From assembly GCA_026705925.1 (NCBI GenBank), contig JAPOZT010000037.1, positions 117,173-181,172 of the forward strand: DNA of 64,000 nt, read 5' to 3'. The notes below the pieces were generated by a model, which was not told the origin of the DNA, did no database searches, and saw nothing but the letters and a program-made list of their open reading frames with translations. Source of the stretch: Gemmatimonadota bacterium (GTDB lineage: Bacteria; JAAXHH01). Positions 43,770-51,823 of the stretch are shown piece by piece (positions within the stretch are counted from its first letter, which is position 1; each line of letters begins with the position of its first letter). Position numbers and translations under genes: made by a program.

Positions 43770-44831
43770 TCAGCCGATGTGCACCTTTTCGCCGGTCTTC
43801 GCGCTGTCGTACATGGCGTCGAGCAGCTGCATGTACCGGTAGGCGTCATTCGCATCGACATCGGGCTTTACGCGGCCGGCGACCGCCCGGGCGAAGTGTT
43901 CGACTTCGTGGAAGAAGGGCAGGCCGTCTTTCGGCGGATCGGAATGGGGCACGTCGGATTCGTCGTCGATATCCCGGGAGGTGAAAACGCCGTCTTCCAT
44001 GTGCCACAGTTGACCGTGGGAATAGGCGCCCTCACTCCCGTACACTTCCACCACGGTGGGCGTGTCGCAGTGCACCCAGCGGGAGCAGTCGATCTGGATC
44101 GTCTTGCCTCCTTCGAAACCAGCAATCCCCGATAAATAGTCTTCGGCCGGCCCTTCCGGACCGTCGTACAATGCCTCGACGACATGCTTGGCGGCAAAAG
44201 CCCATTGGGGATCCGGACAGCCCATCCACCACCAGGCCAGGTCCAGCTCGTGGGACGCGTGCTGGCCCAAAGCGCCGCCCTTCTGGCCGAACACGTGGGT
44301 CCAGCCTTCGGGACTGTCCAATGGCGCCCTGTGGTTGTATTTCAGGAAGATGCGGGCGTGGTAGGGCTCGCCGATGCGCCCGCGGCTTAACGCAACGCGC
44401 GTCCTGCGGTTCACCGGTGCGTGACGCATGAAGAAGCAGAACTGCATCGTTACGCCGGCGCGCTCGGCCGCTTCCTTGAACGTCAGGATGTGGTCGGCGC
44501 GGGTGGCGTGCGGTTTCTGAACCAGCACGTGCTTGCCCGCGGCGATCGCGTCGAGGACCATGGGATAGCGGGCGGGCGGATTCACCGCCAGGAGTACGGC
44601 TTCCACCTCCTGGTCGGCCAGCAGGTCCTGGTAGGGTCCGTACAGACGGGGGATGCCCTCCGCACGGCCCACCCGTATCCGGCGCTCTTCGAGCAGATCG
44701 CTGATCGCGACGACATCGAGCAGCGTGCTGGCGCAGGCCGAGCGTATGGCGGCATGGCCGGCACCTCCGCAGCCCACTACGCCGAACCTAATCGCTTTTT
44801 CCTTCGGTGCCATCGCTTGGTTTTTAGTCAT
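43770..44831 (-). CDS. Gfo/Idh/MocA-family oxidoreductase
   Basis: IRFGVVGCGGAGHAAIRSA; GKHVLVQKPHATRADHILTFKEAAERAGV. Confidence 0.92.
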   Translation of the reverse strand: MTKNQAMAPKEKAIRFGVVGCGGAGHAAIRSACASTLLDVVAISDLLEERRIRVGRAEGIPRLYGPYQDLLADQEVEAVLLAVNPPARYPMVLDAIAAGKHVLVQKPHATRADHILTFKEAAERAGVTMQFCFFMRHAPVNRRTRVALSRGRIGEPYHARIFLKYNHRAPLDSPEGWTHVFGQKGGALGQHASHELDLAWWWMGCPDPQWAFAAKHVVEALYDGPEGPAEDYLSGIAGFEGGKTIQIDCSRWVHCDTPTVVEVYGSEGAYSHGQLWHMEDGVFTSRDIDDESDVPHSDPPKDGLPFFHEVEHFARAVAGRVKPDVDANDAYRYMQLLDAMYDSAKTGEKVHIG

Positions 44832-44879
44832 CGTTTGTTCCCGTGTCAGTGACGGCGGGATCCAGGGAGACGGCGATAT

Positions 44880-45518
44880 CTAGGGTGAAAGCCGTTCGAT
44901 CACCCATAGGCCGTCTTCCCCTCGCCGGTATCGTATACGATCGTGCAGACGGAGTTCCCGTCCCTGCCAGAATTCGAACTCATCGGGCGTAACGCGGTAT
45001 CCGCCCCAGTTGTCGGGACAGGGTATGTCACCTGAGGGATATTCCGCCCTCAGCGCCTCGAAGCGGTCTTCCAGCACCTTCCGATCGGCTATGACCTCGG
45101 TCTGGCTCGAAGCCAGGGCCGCAATGCGGCTCTCAAGGGGTCTGGATTGGAAGTAACGGGCGGATTCTTGCGCGGATACCCGGTGAACCGCGCCCGAAAT
45201 CCGGACCTGGCGTCCAAGCTCGCGCCAGTAGAACACCAGCGCGGCCCTGGGATTCTCGTCCAGGTCCCGGCTTTTCGCGCTTCGGTAGTCCGTGTAGAAT
45301 ACGAACCCCCGCTCGTCGACACCCCGCAGCACGACGATCCTGGCCGACGGCACGCCAGCCTGCGAAGCCGTGGCGACCGTCATCACGTCCGCCAATTCGA
45401 TCCCCGCGTCGACCGCGTTCCCGAACCAGGTGTCGAACTGCTTGAACGGATCCGCGTTCAGATCCTGTTCATCCAGACTGCCGAATACGTATTCCCTGCG
45501 AAGTGCGTCCGGGTCCAT
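44880..45518 (-). CDS. pdxH: Pyridoxamine 5'-phosphate oxidase
   Basis: PSARIVVLRGVDERGFVFYTDYRSAKSRDLDENPRAALVFYW; WGGYRVTPDEFEFWQGRELRLHDRIRY; C-terminal ERLSP. Confidence 0.95.
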   Translation of the reverse strand: MDPDALRREYVFGSLDEQDLNADPFKQFDTWFGNAVDAGIELADVMTVATASQAGVPSARIVVLRGVDERGFVFYTDYRSAKSRDLDENPRAALVFYWRELGRQVRISGAVHRVSAQESARYFQSRPLESRIAALASSQTEVIADRKVLEDRFEALRAEYPSGDIPCPDNWGGYRVTPDEFEFWQGRELRLHDRIRYRRGEDGLWVIERLSP

Positions 45519-45578
45519 GAGGGTACTTTCCGTGCCGTACGTGCTTTCCGTGCTTTCCTTGCTTTCCGTGCGGCCCGC

Positions 45579-45983
45579 CTACCGCCACATGGCGAGAATC
45601 GCGCCCATCACCACGCTGTAGAGCACGCGGTATCCGGACTGGATCAACCACAGTTTCAGCCCCGTGTCGCCGAAGGCGGCGTCCGAAGCCATCGCCGTGG
45701 CGATGAAGCCGATTCCCACGAGGAGTCCGATCGACACGCCTCCACCCAGTGTCGATATGTTCAAGGCGCTGATTAACATCGCGAGTACGACCGCCGTAAT
45801 CAGGGCGGTGAAGAAACTGATGACGAACGGGGCGGCGGACGGTTGAATCTGGTCCGCCGTCTTGCCCAGCGCGGACAACCACGCTTCGCCGAAAATCGGG
45901 CCGTACCAGATCGCGCCCAGTGCGAATCCAGCGACCGTTGCCACGAGAATGGCCAGCCAGTTCAGTCCGGTTAACTCAAGCAT
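45579..45983 (-). CDS. DUF1761-like membrane protein
   Basis: MLELTGLNWLAILVATVAGFALGAIWYGPIFGEAWLSALGKT. Confidence 0.8.
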   Translation of the reverse strand: MLELTGLNWLAILVATVAGFALGAIWYGPIFGEAWLSALGKTADQIQPSAAPFVISFFTALITAVVLAMLISALNISTLGGGVSIGLLVGIGFIATAMASDAAFGDTGLKLWLIQSGYRVLYSVVMGAILAMWR

Positions 45984-46026
45984 GACGCCTCCTTGGTTCA
46001 GCAAGGGTTCACAAGTGCGGAAGGAT

Positions 46027-46718
46027 TCAATCCGGTACGACCGTACCTTCCGATGGTTCGCTTTCGGTACTTCCGGCAGGATCCGAGGTGGTTCCGCCAT
46101 CCGGAGGTTCCGTCATCGGTTTGATCACGTATCGCAGGATGGTGACGTATTCCTCGGGGTTCCCCCTGAAAATCATGCCGGGACCCTTCAGGTATTCTTC
46201 CTCGTGGGGACCGGCGAACGTATATCCTCTTTCCGCCGCGAAGCTGCGCAGCCTTTCAATGGAGGGGGTTTCGTCTTCATAGGGACCGATGTAAAGCAGT
46301 TCCGCGACTTCACCGTAATCCCATGTCGTGAGCGAAACCGTCATGCCAGGAAAGTGGACGTACTCCGGCAGTTCCTCCACCGAATCGGGAACGGGTATGC
46401 CATAGATTCCGATCCACTCTTCCCTGGGGAGACCGGGCGAGATCGGCCAGCGGGCCCTGGGCGCCGGCAGGGGCCAGTAATCCACGCCATCGACACCGTA
46501 GTACAGATCGTACAGCATTTCGTAAGCTTCGGAAGCTACATGGTCCGGGTCCCCCCTGACCTCGACCACGATCATCCGCTGAGGCGGCATGGTTGAAATC
46601 GCAGGTTCGACGAGATGGCCATAGGAGGAAAGGTCGGGGCCCTTCCACAGGTAATAGCCCATCACGGAAACGCCGGCCACGACCGCGACGACAAAGACCA
46701 GCAACGTTTTTTTATCAT
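46027..46718 (-). CDS. Membrane-anchored GyrI-like effector-binding-domain protein; N-terminal frame disputed (A7 run)
   Basis: Body VEPAISTMPPQRMIVVEVRGDPDHV...PGMTVSLTTWDYGEVAELLYIGPYEDETPSIERLRSFAAERGYTFAGPHEEEYL. Best start ATG 46716-46718 (GGAGG upstream) is out of frame with the body across a 7-A run. Confidence 0.55.
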
Positions 46719-46739
46719 AATCCTCCCAGTCCTGTATTT

Positions 46740-46841
46740 CGCACGTCCGAACGCGGATCACGCCCTCGTCGCGGATCAGACATTTATTGCGGGTTCGAGC
46801 GCGGATCAGGCCTTCAACGCCGATCAGGCTTTCATCGCGGA
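46740..46841. repeat. 18-bp (one 30-bp) tandem repeats duplicating the dinB terminal codons and stop
   Basis: Minus strand: TCCGCGATGAAAGCCTGA / TCGGCGTTGAAGGCCTGA / TCCGCGCTCGAACCCGCAATAAATGTCTGA / TCCGCGACGAGGGCGTGA / TCCGCGTTCGGACGTGCG. Confidence 0.95.
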
Positions 46842-47993
46842 TGGGCCGTGCCGTATGGCGCGGCGGCCATAGCGGTCCCTGATGGTGTCGAGCGCGCGCA
46901 CGAGGCGATCCGACGGTCCGTCGCCTTCCGTGAAGAGGTCGGTCTGCACGGGCTCCTCCGGCCTGACCAGGTTGCCGACGGCCACGCCGAGCAGCCGAAT
47001 GCCCGTCTTGCCGTCCCATACGCCGTCGAACAGTTCCACGGCGGCCTTGCCGATTACGAAGTCATTGTCGGTCGGCGCCACGGCCGCCTGCCGGGTGAGG
47101 GTCTTGAAATCCCCGAAACGGACCTTGATCCGGACTGTCCTGCCCAGTCGCCCCGCTTTCCGCAGCCGGCGTCCCACCATGTCGCTCTGATCCACCAGCA
47201 CGCTGTGGCATTCCTCCCGGTCCGCCAGGTCCGTGCCGAACGTGTTTTCGTGACCCACCGACTTCGCGGGGTGCCCTGTCACTACGGGCCGGTCGTCCTC
47301 TCCCCGGGAGATCCTTGCGAAATGGGCGCCGGCGGCGTTTCCGAGCAACCGTTGAAGATCATCGGCCGATCGCTGCTGCACATCCCCGATCGTCCTGAGT
47401 CCGTGACGGACCATGCGTTCCTGCATGTCCCTGCCCGCGCCCCAGAGGCAGGAAACGGGCAGTGGCGCCAGGAAATCCAGTACGTGGTCCGGAGGGACGA
47501 TCACCAGGCCATCGGGCTTGTCCAGGTCGGAGGCTACCTTGGCCACGAATTTGCACGGCGACACGCCGACGGAAATGGTAAGACGCGTCTCCTTCAGCAC
47601 GTCCGCCTTGATCGACCGGGCAATCGTTTCGCCGTCGCCGAACAGCTGCGACGAACCGGTGACATCCAGGAACGCCTCGTCAAGCGACAGCGGCTCGACG
47701 AGGGGCGTATACCGGTGGAAGACCTCCTGTACCTGCCGTGAAACCGCGCTGTAGACCTCCGATCTGACGGGCAGAAAGATTCCCTGGGGACACAGCTTCC
47801 TGGCCGTCGTGCCCGGCATGGCGGAATGCACGCCGAATTTGCGCGCCTCGTAGGAACAGGTCGACACGACGGACCGCGGGCCATCGCCGCCGACGATGAC
47901 CGGCTTGCCGCGCAGTTCGGGACGGTCCCGCTGCTCGACGGCCGCGAAGAAGGCATCCATATCCGCGTGCAGGATGGTGCGTGGGTGATTCAC
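46824..47993 (-). CDS. dinB: DNA polymerase IV (Y-family)
   Basis: RTILHADMDAFFAAVEQRDRPELRGKPVIVGG; VEPLSLDEAFLDVTGS; LTISVGVSPCKFVAKVASDLDKPDG. GTG start at 47991-47993 preferred. Confidence 0.95.
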   Translation of the reverse strand: MNHPRTILHADMDAFFAAVEQRDRPELRGKPVIVGGDGPRSVVSTCSYEARKFGVHSAMPGTTARKLCPQGIFLPVRSEVYSAVSRQVQEVFHRYTPLVEPLSLDEAFLDVTGSSQLFGDGETIARSIKADVLKETRLTISVGVSPCKFVAKVASDLDKPDGLVIVPPDHVLDFLAPLPVSCLWGAGRDMQERMVRHGLRTIGDVQQRSADDLQRLLGNAAGAHFARISRGEDDRPVVTGHPAKSVGHENTFGTDLADREECHSVLVDQSDMVGRRLRKAGRLGRTVRIKVRFGDFKTLTRQAAVAPTDNDFVIGKAAVELFDGVWDGKTGIRLLGVAVGNLVRPEEPVQTDLFTEGDGPSDRLVRALDTIRDRYGRRAIRHGPSAMKA

Positions 47994-48142
47994 GGCAGAT
48001 GCCAGAACACTGTGGATGTGAATGCGTTGACCGATTACTATACATCCAATTAAACTAAACGCACGGCTGGCATACAAGGGCTTTGTTGACCGGCAGGTTC
48101 AGGGCGTCTTTTTCCCGGTCTGCCGACGGAAGTGAGGCAATC

Positions 48143-48754
48143 GTGTCCGACAAGGCAGACCTGAACGCGACATTGATCGACGCCGTGGAGAACGGAGACC
48201 CGGCGAAGGTGTACAGGGCGGTCGAGCTGGGCGCCGACCCGGCCTGCATTACACCGGCCCACATCCCGCAGCGGCAGGAAACCGATGAACATTACGAGAT
48301 TATGAAGTATCTTTTTACCGAGGGCACCGACGTAAACTTTGCCGGGTTCGACGAGGGCATCCTCATGACGTTTTCCGCTTACCGCGGCCAACTGCGGTAC
48401 CTGCGCCTCTACCTGGAAGCGGGCGCCGACATCAATCTCGCCCAGCCCATGAACGGCGTCACGGGACTGCACGTGGCGGTCCAGCACAACCTGCCGGAGG
48501 TCGTGCGTTTCTTCCTCGAGCACGGCGCTAACGTCGACCAGGCCTGCCACGATGACGCGCCGACGCCCGATCCCGGACACGTATACGGTGAGACGGCCCT
48601 GCATTTCGCCGCCGCGGGGGCCGACCGGGAAATCATCGAAATGCTTCTGACCCATGGCGCGGACCGGTCGGCGAAGTCCTCCCGGGGAGAAACGCCGCTG
48701 GATTACGCGATTCGCAATGGCCGTACGCCGGAAGTGCTGCAGTTGCTCAGTTGA
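48143..48754 (+). CDS. Ankyrin-repeat protein
   Basis: VTGLHVAVQHNLPEVVRFFLEHGANVDQA; GETALHFAAAGADREIIEMLLTHGAD. Start GTG 48143 or upstream ATG 48083. Confidence 0.85.
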   Translation: MSDKADLNATLIDAVENGDPAKVYRAVELGADPACITPAHIPQRQETDEHYEIMKYLFTEGTDVNFAGFDEGILMTFSAYRGQLRYLRLYLEAGADINLAQPMNGVTGLHVAVQHNLPEVVRFFLEHGANVDQACHDDAPTPDPGHVYGETALHFAAAGADREIIEMLLTHGADRSAKSSRGETPLDYAIRNGRTPEVLQLLS

Positions 48755-48793
48755 GCTGCAACTGCTCAAGTAAGTTGCAACTGCTCAGTTGAG
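48737..48793. repeat. 19-bp tandem repeat x3 spanning the stop codon of the ankyrin gene
   Basis: ctgcagttgctcagttgag / ctgcaactgctcaagtaag / ttgcaactgctcagttgag. Confidence 0.95.
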
Positions 48794-48827
48794 CCTCTAG
48801 TACGCGGCGACTTAGATGAAAGGCGTT

Positions 48828-49976
48828 TCAGTGCGGATCCGGCAGCAGCCGGCGCGGCATGCGGAAGTCCAGGAGCGCCTCCTGGAACTCGGGCGTTGGT
48901 ACCGGGTCGATTGCGCACCTGAACGTCCAGCCGTCGGCGTCTTCTGACGCTTCTCCATAGAGTTCTGACAGCACGCCCATCATACCCTCCGAACCGTCGA
49001 TGGAAGACCGGACGGGGAATACCGCGCTTGCGTGGTCCGTGCGGCCGTCGCGATCTGCGCCACCGGCGTTGCTCGCGCGATCTGTGCGACCTGCGCGGCC
49101 CATGCGCGTCCCCACTAACCGCGTCCCCTCCAGCCGCGTCCCCGCCCTCCTGGACAGCTCGTCCGAATAGCGCGTCAGCGAGACCCGGTATCCCGTCCCA
49201 TCGCGATCGACACGGACCAGGTGGCCCCGGTCCACGCATTCTGTGCGGATGGTGTCCCACGGGATGATTACCCGCGGATTCGAGACACGGAATCGCAGTT
49301 CCGGCGTCCATTCCAGCGCAGCCGCCAAAACGGGCAGTCGGTCCTCCACTTCGCAGAATGCCCTCGCGAATGCGAAATCAGTGTGATAGTCCGGGAGAAA
49401 AGCCCTGGCATTGCCGTGGTGTATCAGGAAAAGCAAGGCGCCGCGCTTACCCTCCGCCTGCATCTGCGCCAGTGCCAACAGATGCCTGCGCCCCCGGTCC
49501 GTGACCGCGTCAGGGAACATGGCGACATCGTTCGCGGACAGGGTACAGGACTTGACCTCCAGGTACAGGTCTACCGCGTTGTCACGCAGGAGGAGGTCGA
49601 ACCGGTGGGCGCCGACGATCACCTCCGTTCCCGCCACCGCGAAGTTCCTCAGTCCGGGGATCGCACGGGCTGCGGCCAGGCGGCGTGCCACAAGGTTATT
49701 CAGATGGGTGTGGAGGAACACGATGCGCGCCTGGTAGCGCACGGCCATCACCGCATACCGCGTCCTTCGGTTTGGCTGCCGGCCGTGATCGGCCAGGATC
49801 AGCTTCACCCCCGGCAGAAGGAGTTCTCTCATCCTGCCGGGATTCGGCATGAAGACGTACTCCTCCATGCCGTCAATCAGGCACGTTGCGCTGAATCGGT
49901 TGGGCCGGGACAGATACGTCCCCTCGACGAGGGAGAGGGAAGTAACAGACGGGTAGTACGAAGGTTCAGATGGCAT
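48828..49976 (-). CDS. sfsA: SfsA-family protein with C-terminal extension
   Basis: LSRPNRFSATCLIDGMEEYVFMPNPGRMRELLLPGVKLIL; DLYLEVKSCTLSANDVAMFPDAVTDRGRRHLLAL. Confidence 0.85.
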   Translation of the reverse strand: MPSEPSYYPSVTSLSLVEGTYLSRPNRFSATCLIDGMEEYVFMPNPGRMRELLLPGVKLILADHGRQPNRRTRYAVMAVRYQARIVFLHTHLNNLVARRLAAARAIPGLRNFAVAGTEVIVGAHRFDLLLRDNAVDLYLEVKSCTLSANDVAMFPDAVTDRGRRHLLALAQMQAEGKRGALLFLIHHGNARAFLPDYHTDFAFARAFCEVEDRLPVLAAALEWTPELRFRVSNPRVIIPWDTIRTECVDRGHLVRVDRDGTGYRVSLTRYSDELSRRAGTRLEGTRLVGTRMGRAGRTDRASNAGGADRDGRTDHASAVFPVRSSIDGSEGMMGVLSELYGEASEDADGWTFRCAIDPVPTPEFQEALLDFRMPRRLLPDPH

Positions 49977-49991
49977 GACGATCCTGCGCGC

Positions 49992-50129
49992 TCAGTCGCA
50001 TAACAGTTCCCGCAGCCGCCGGATCACCCGGTCTACCGCGCAGGGCCACATGATGGACCCGCCGTAACGCGTGTAGTGGTCCGGGGCGTTGATGAACGGA
50101 CGGACGCCCAGTTCCTCGTAGACTCCCAT
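49992..50129 (-). pseudogene. Remnant of a SelA-like PLP enzyme (N-terminal fragment, 45 aa)
   Basis: MGVYEELGVRPFINAPDHYTRYGGSIMWPCAVDRVIRRLRELLCD resembles the N-terminus of SelA-like/DgaE-type proteins, then stops. Confidence 0.55.
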
Positions 50130-50334
50130 GTCTGATCCTTCGCAAGCATCATTCGTGTGATGTTGATGCAACGGTGCGGTCAGACTGGACTCGGACGACG
50201 CATACCAACGTACTTCCGGCACGAAAGCCGGACAAGTCCTATAACCGGCGTTGATTTGCTTTGCCAGCGTGCCGGGGGAAAGGTAGATTTCACAGGAACC
50301 AGCCACACTCCCCACCAGACAACGAGGGCACCTC

Positions 50335-50745
50335 ATGAGCAGAACGATCAGAATCATCCTGGCAGTGGTTCTGGGCATGGCGTTCGGCAGCGCGGTCAAC
50401 ATGGGCCTGGTCCTGCTGGGTCCCACGATCATTCCGCCGCCGCCGGGCGTCGACGTAACGGATATGGAATCCCTGTCGACGTCCATGCACCTGTTCCAAT
50501 TCAGACATTTTGTCTTTCCTTTCCTCGCCCACGCAGCCGGTACCCTTGCGGCCGCGTACCTGGCCGTGAAGATTGCGTCGGGGCACAGGCTGAAGCTATC
50601 CATGCTCATCGGATCGCTGTTCCTCCTCGGCGGCATCGCCAATGCCATGATGCTGCCTGCGCCGGGCTGGTTCATTGCGGCGGACCTGATCGTCGCGTAT
50701 CTGCCCATGGCATGGATAGGCGGGCGGCTGGCGGCCAGGGACTAA
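50335..50745 (+). CDS. Small integral membrane protein
   Basis: 136 aa with four hydrophobic segments (MSRTIRIILAVVLGMAFGSAVNMGLVLLG...). Confidence 0.75.
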   Translation: MSRTIRIILAVVLGMAFGSAVNMGLVLLGPTIIPPPPGVDVTDMESLSTSMHLFQFRHFVFPFLAHAAGTLAAAYLAVKIASGHRLKLSMLIGSLFLLGGIANAMMLPAPGWFIAADLIVAYLPMAWIGGRLAARD

Positions 50746-50820
50746 GACGCCAGGAATTGAGGCATCTGGGATTAACGCGCCAGGGACTGAGACGCCAGGG
50801 ATTAAGGCGCCTGGGATTGA
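50731..50820. repeat. 15-bp tandem repeat x6; every unit ends in an in-phase stop codon
   Basis: gcggccagggactaa / gacgccaggaattga / ggcatctgggattaa / cgcgccagggactga / gacgccagggattaa / ggcgcctgggattga. Confidence 0.97.
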
Positions 50821-50850
50821 GGCACGGCGTGCCCGGAGGGATCAACCGGC

Positions 50851-51762
50851 ATGGAATCGGGAACTGACGAAGCATTCCTTGCTTTGTTCGAAAGTGGGGA
50901 TATGGAAGCCGCGCGTGTATTTATCGATAGCCGGCCCCGTCTCGCCGGCTACAACGGGATCGCGGCCCACCCTCTCCTGCGGGAGTTGGTCCACCGGAAC
51001 TGCGGCCACTGCTATAAGCCTGCCCATCGGGCGATCGCGGATCTGCTGATTCCCGAACGGGTACGCGCCTTCAGGGATGCCGTGATGGCGGATCGGATCG
51101 AAGCGGTCCGGTCCTTGCTGTCGGACGATCCCGAACTCGTACATGCCGAATTCACCGGCGGCCGCGGTATCGCCCGGGCGATACATCACTGGCGGTCCGT
51201 CGCTGTCGGCAGGCTGCTGCTGGACGCTGGGGCCGATGTGAACATCCTGACTACCGTGGGGTGTGCCGGGGAATCTCCGCTCATGATGCAACTGCGATTC
51301 GGCACCGTGGACGGCGCGCGGTTCCTGTTGGAAAACGGCGCGGAACCGAACCGGGGCGGACTCAAGCATACGCCGAGTGCATCGATGGCCGAGGGGCTCA
51401 AGTTGCTGGTTGGGCACGGTTGGGACATCAACGAACGGGTGGGCGGACGCACCCTCCTGCACCACGACGCCAATCACGGCCACGGCAATCGGGTCCGGCT
51501 TCTTCTGGAACTCGGGGCCGATCCCAACCTCCAGGACGGTGAAGGCCGTACCGCGCTGCACCTGGTCTGCGCGAGAGGGGTTGGAGCAGAGACGATCCGC
51601 GCGCTGGTCGAAGCCGGCGCCGACCTCGATGCGCGGGACCACGGGGGCAGAACGCCCATGGACTGTGCCGAGTCGGCATCACGCAATACGGCTGCCCGTA
51701 CATTGGTGAAGTTAGGCGCGAAAGGGATTGAACCCGTGGACTGCGAATCCGATCTTGGTTAA
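50851..51762 (+). CDS. Ankyrin-repeat protein
   Basis: RLLLDAGADVNILTTVGCAGESPLMMQLRFG; GRTALHLVCARGVGAETIRALVEAGADLDARDHGGRTPMD. Confidence 0.9.
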   Translation: MESGTDEAFLALFESGDMEAARVFIDSRPRLAGYNGIAAHPLLRELVHRNCGHCYKPAHRAIADLLIPERVRAFRDAVMADRIEAVRSLLSDDPELVHAEFTGGRGIARAIHHWRSVAVGRLLLDAGADVNILTTVGCAGESPLMMQLRFGTVDGARFLLENGAEPNRGGLKHTPSASMAEGLKLLVGHGWDINERVGGRTLLHHDANHGHGNRVRLLLELGADPNLQDGEGRTALHLVCARGVGAETIRALVEAGADLDARDHGGRTPMDCAESASRNTAARTLVKLGAKGIEPVDCESDLG

Positions 51763-51823
51763 GGCTGACCAGCATAGGCTCGATCAGTCCATAGGCGGCC
51801 GGTATCCCGATCGCGCCGCGCGC

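Noticed and set aside
46593-47741. 382-aa plus-strand ORF
   Set aside because: Antisense to dinB and the GyrI-like gene.
49992-50129. Using the SelA-like fragment as evidence for a Sec pathway
   Set aside because: Subfamily resembles DgaE/SelA-like enzymes rather than true SelA and is truncated; Sec machinery must be sought elsewhere in the genome.
49992-50708. Full 238-aa ORF
   Set aside because: Only the last 45 codons show homology; upstream part is antisense to the membrane protein at 50335..50745.
50731-50820. TGA codons in stop-spanning arrays as selenocysteine sites
   Set aside because: In-phase TAA codons alternate with TGA and there is no downstream homologous coding sequence.
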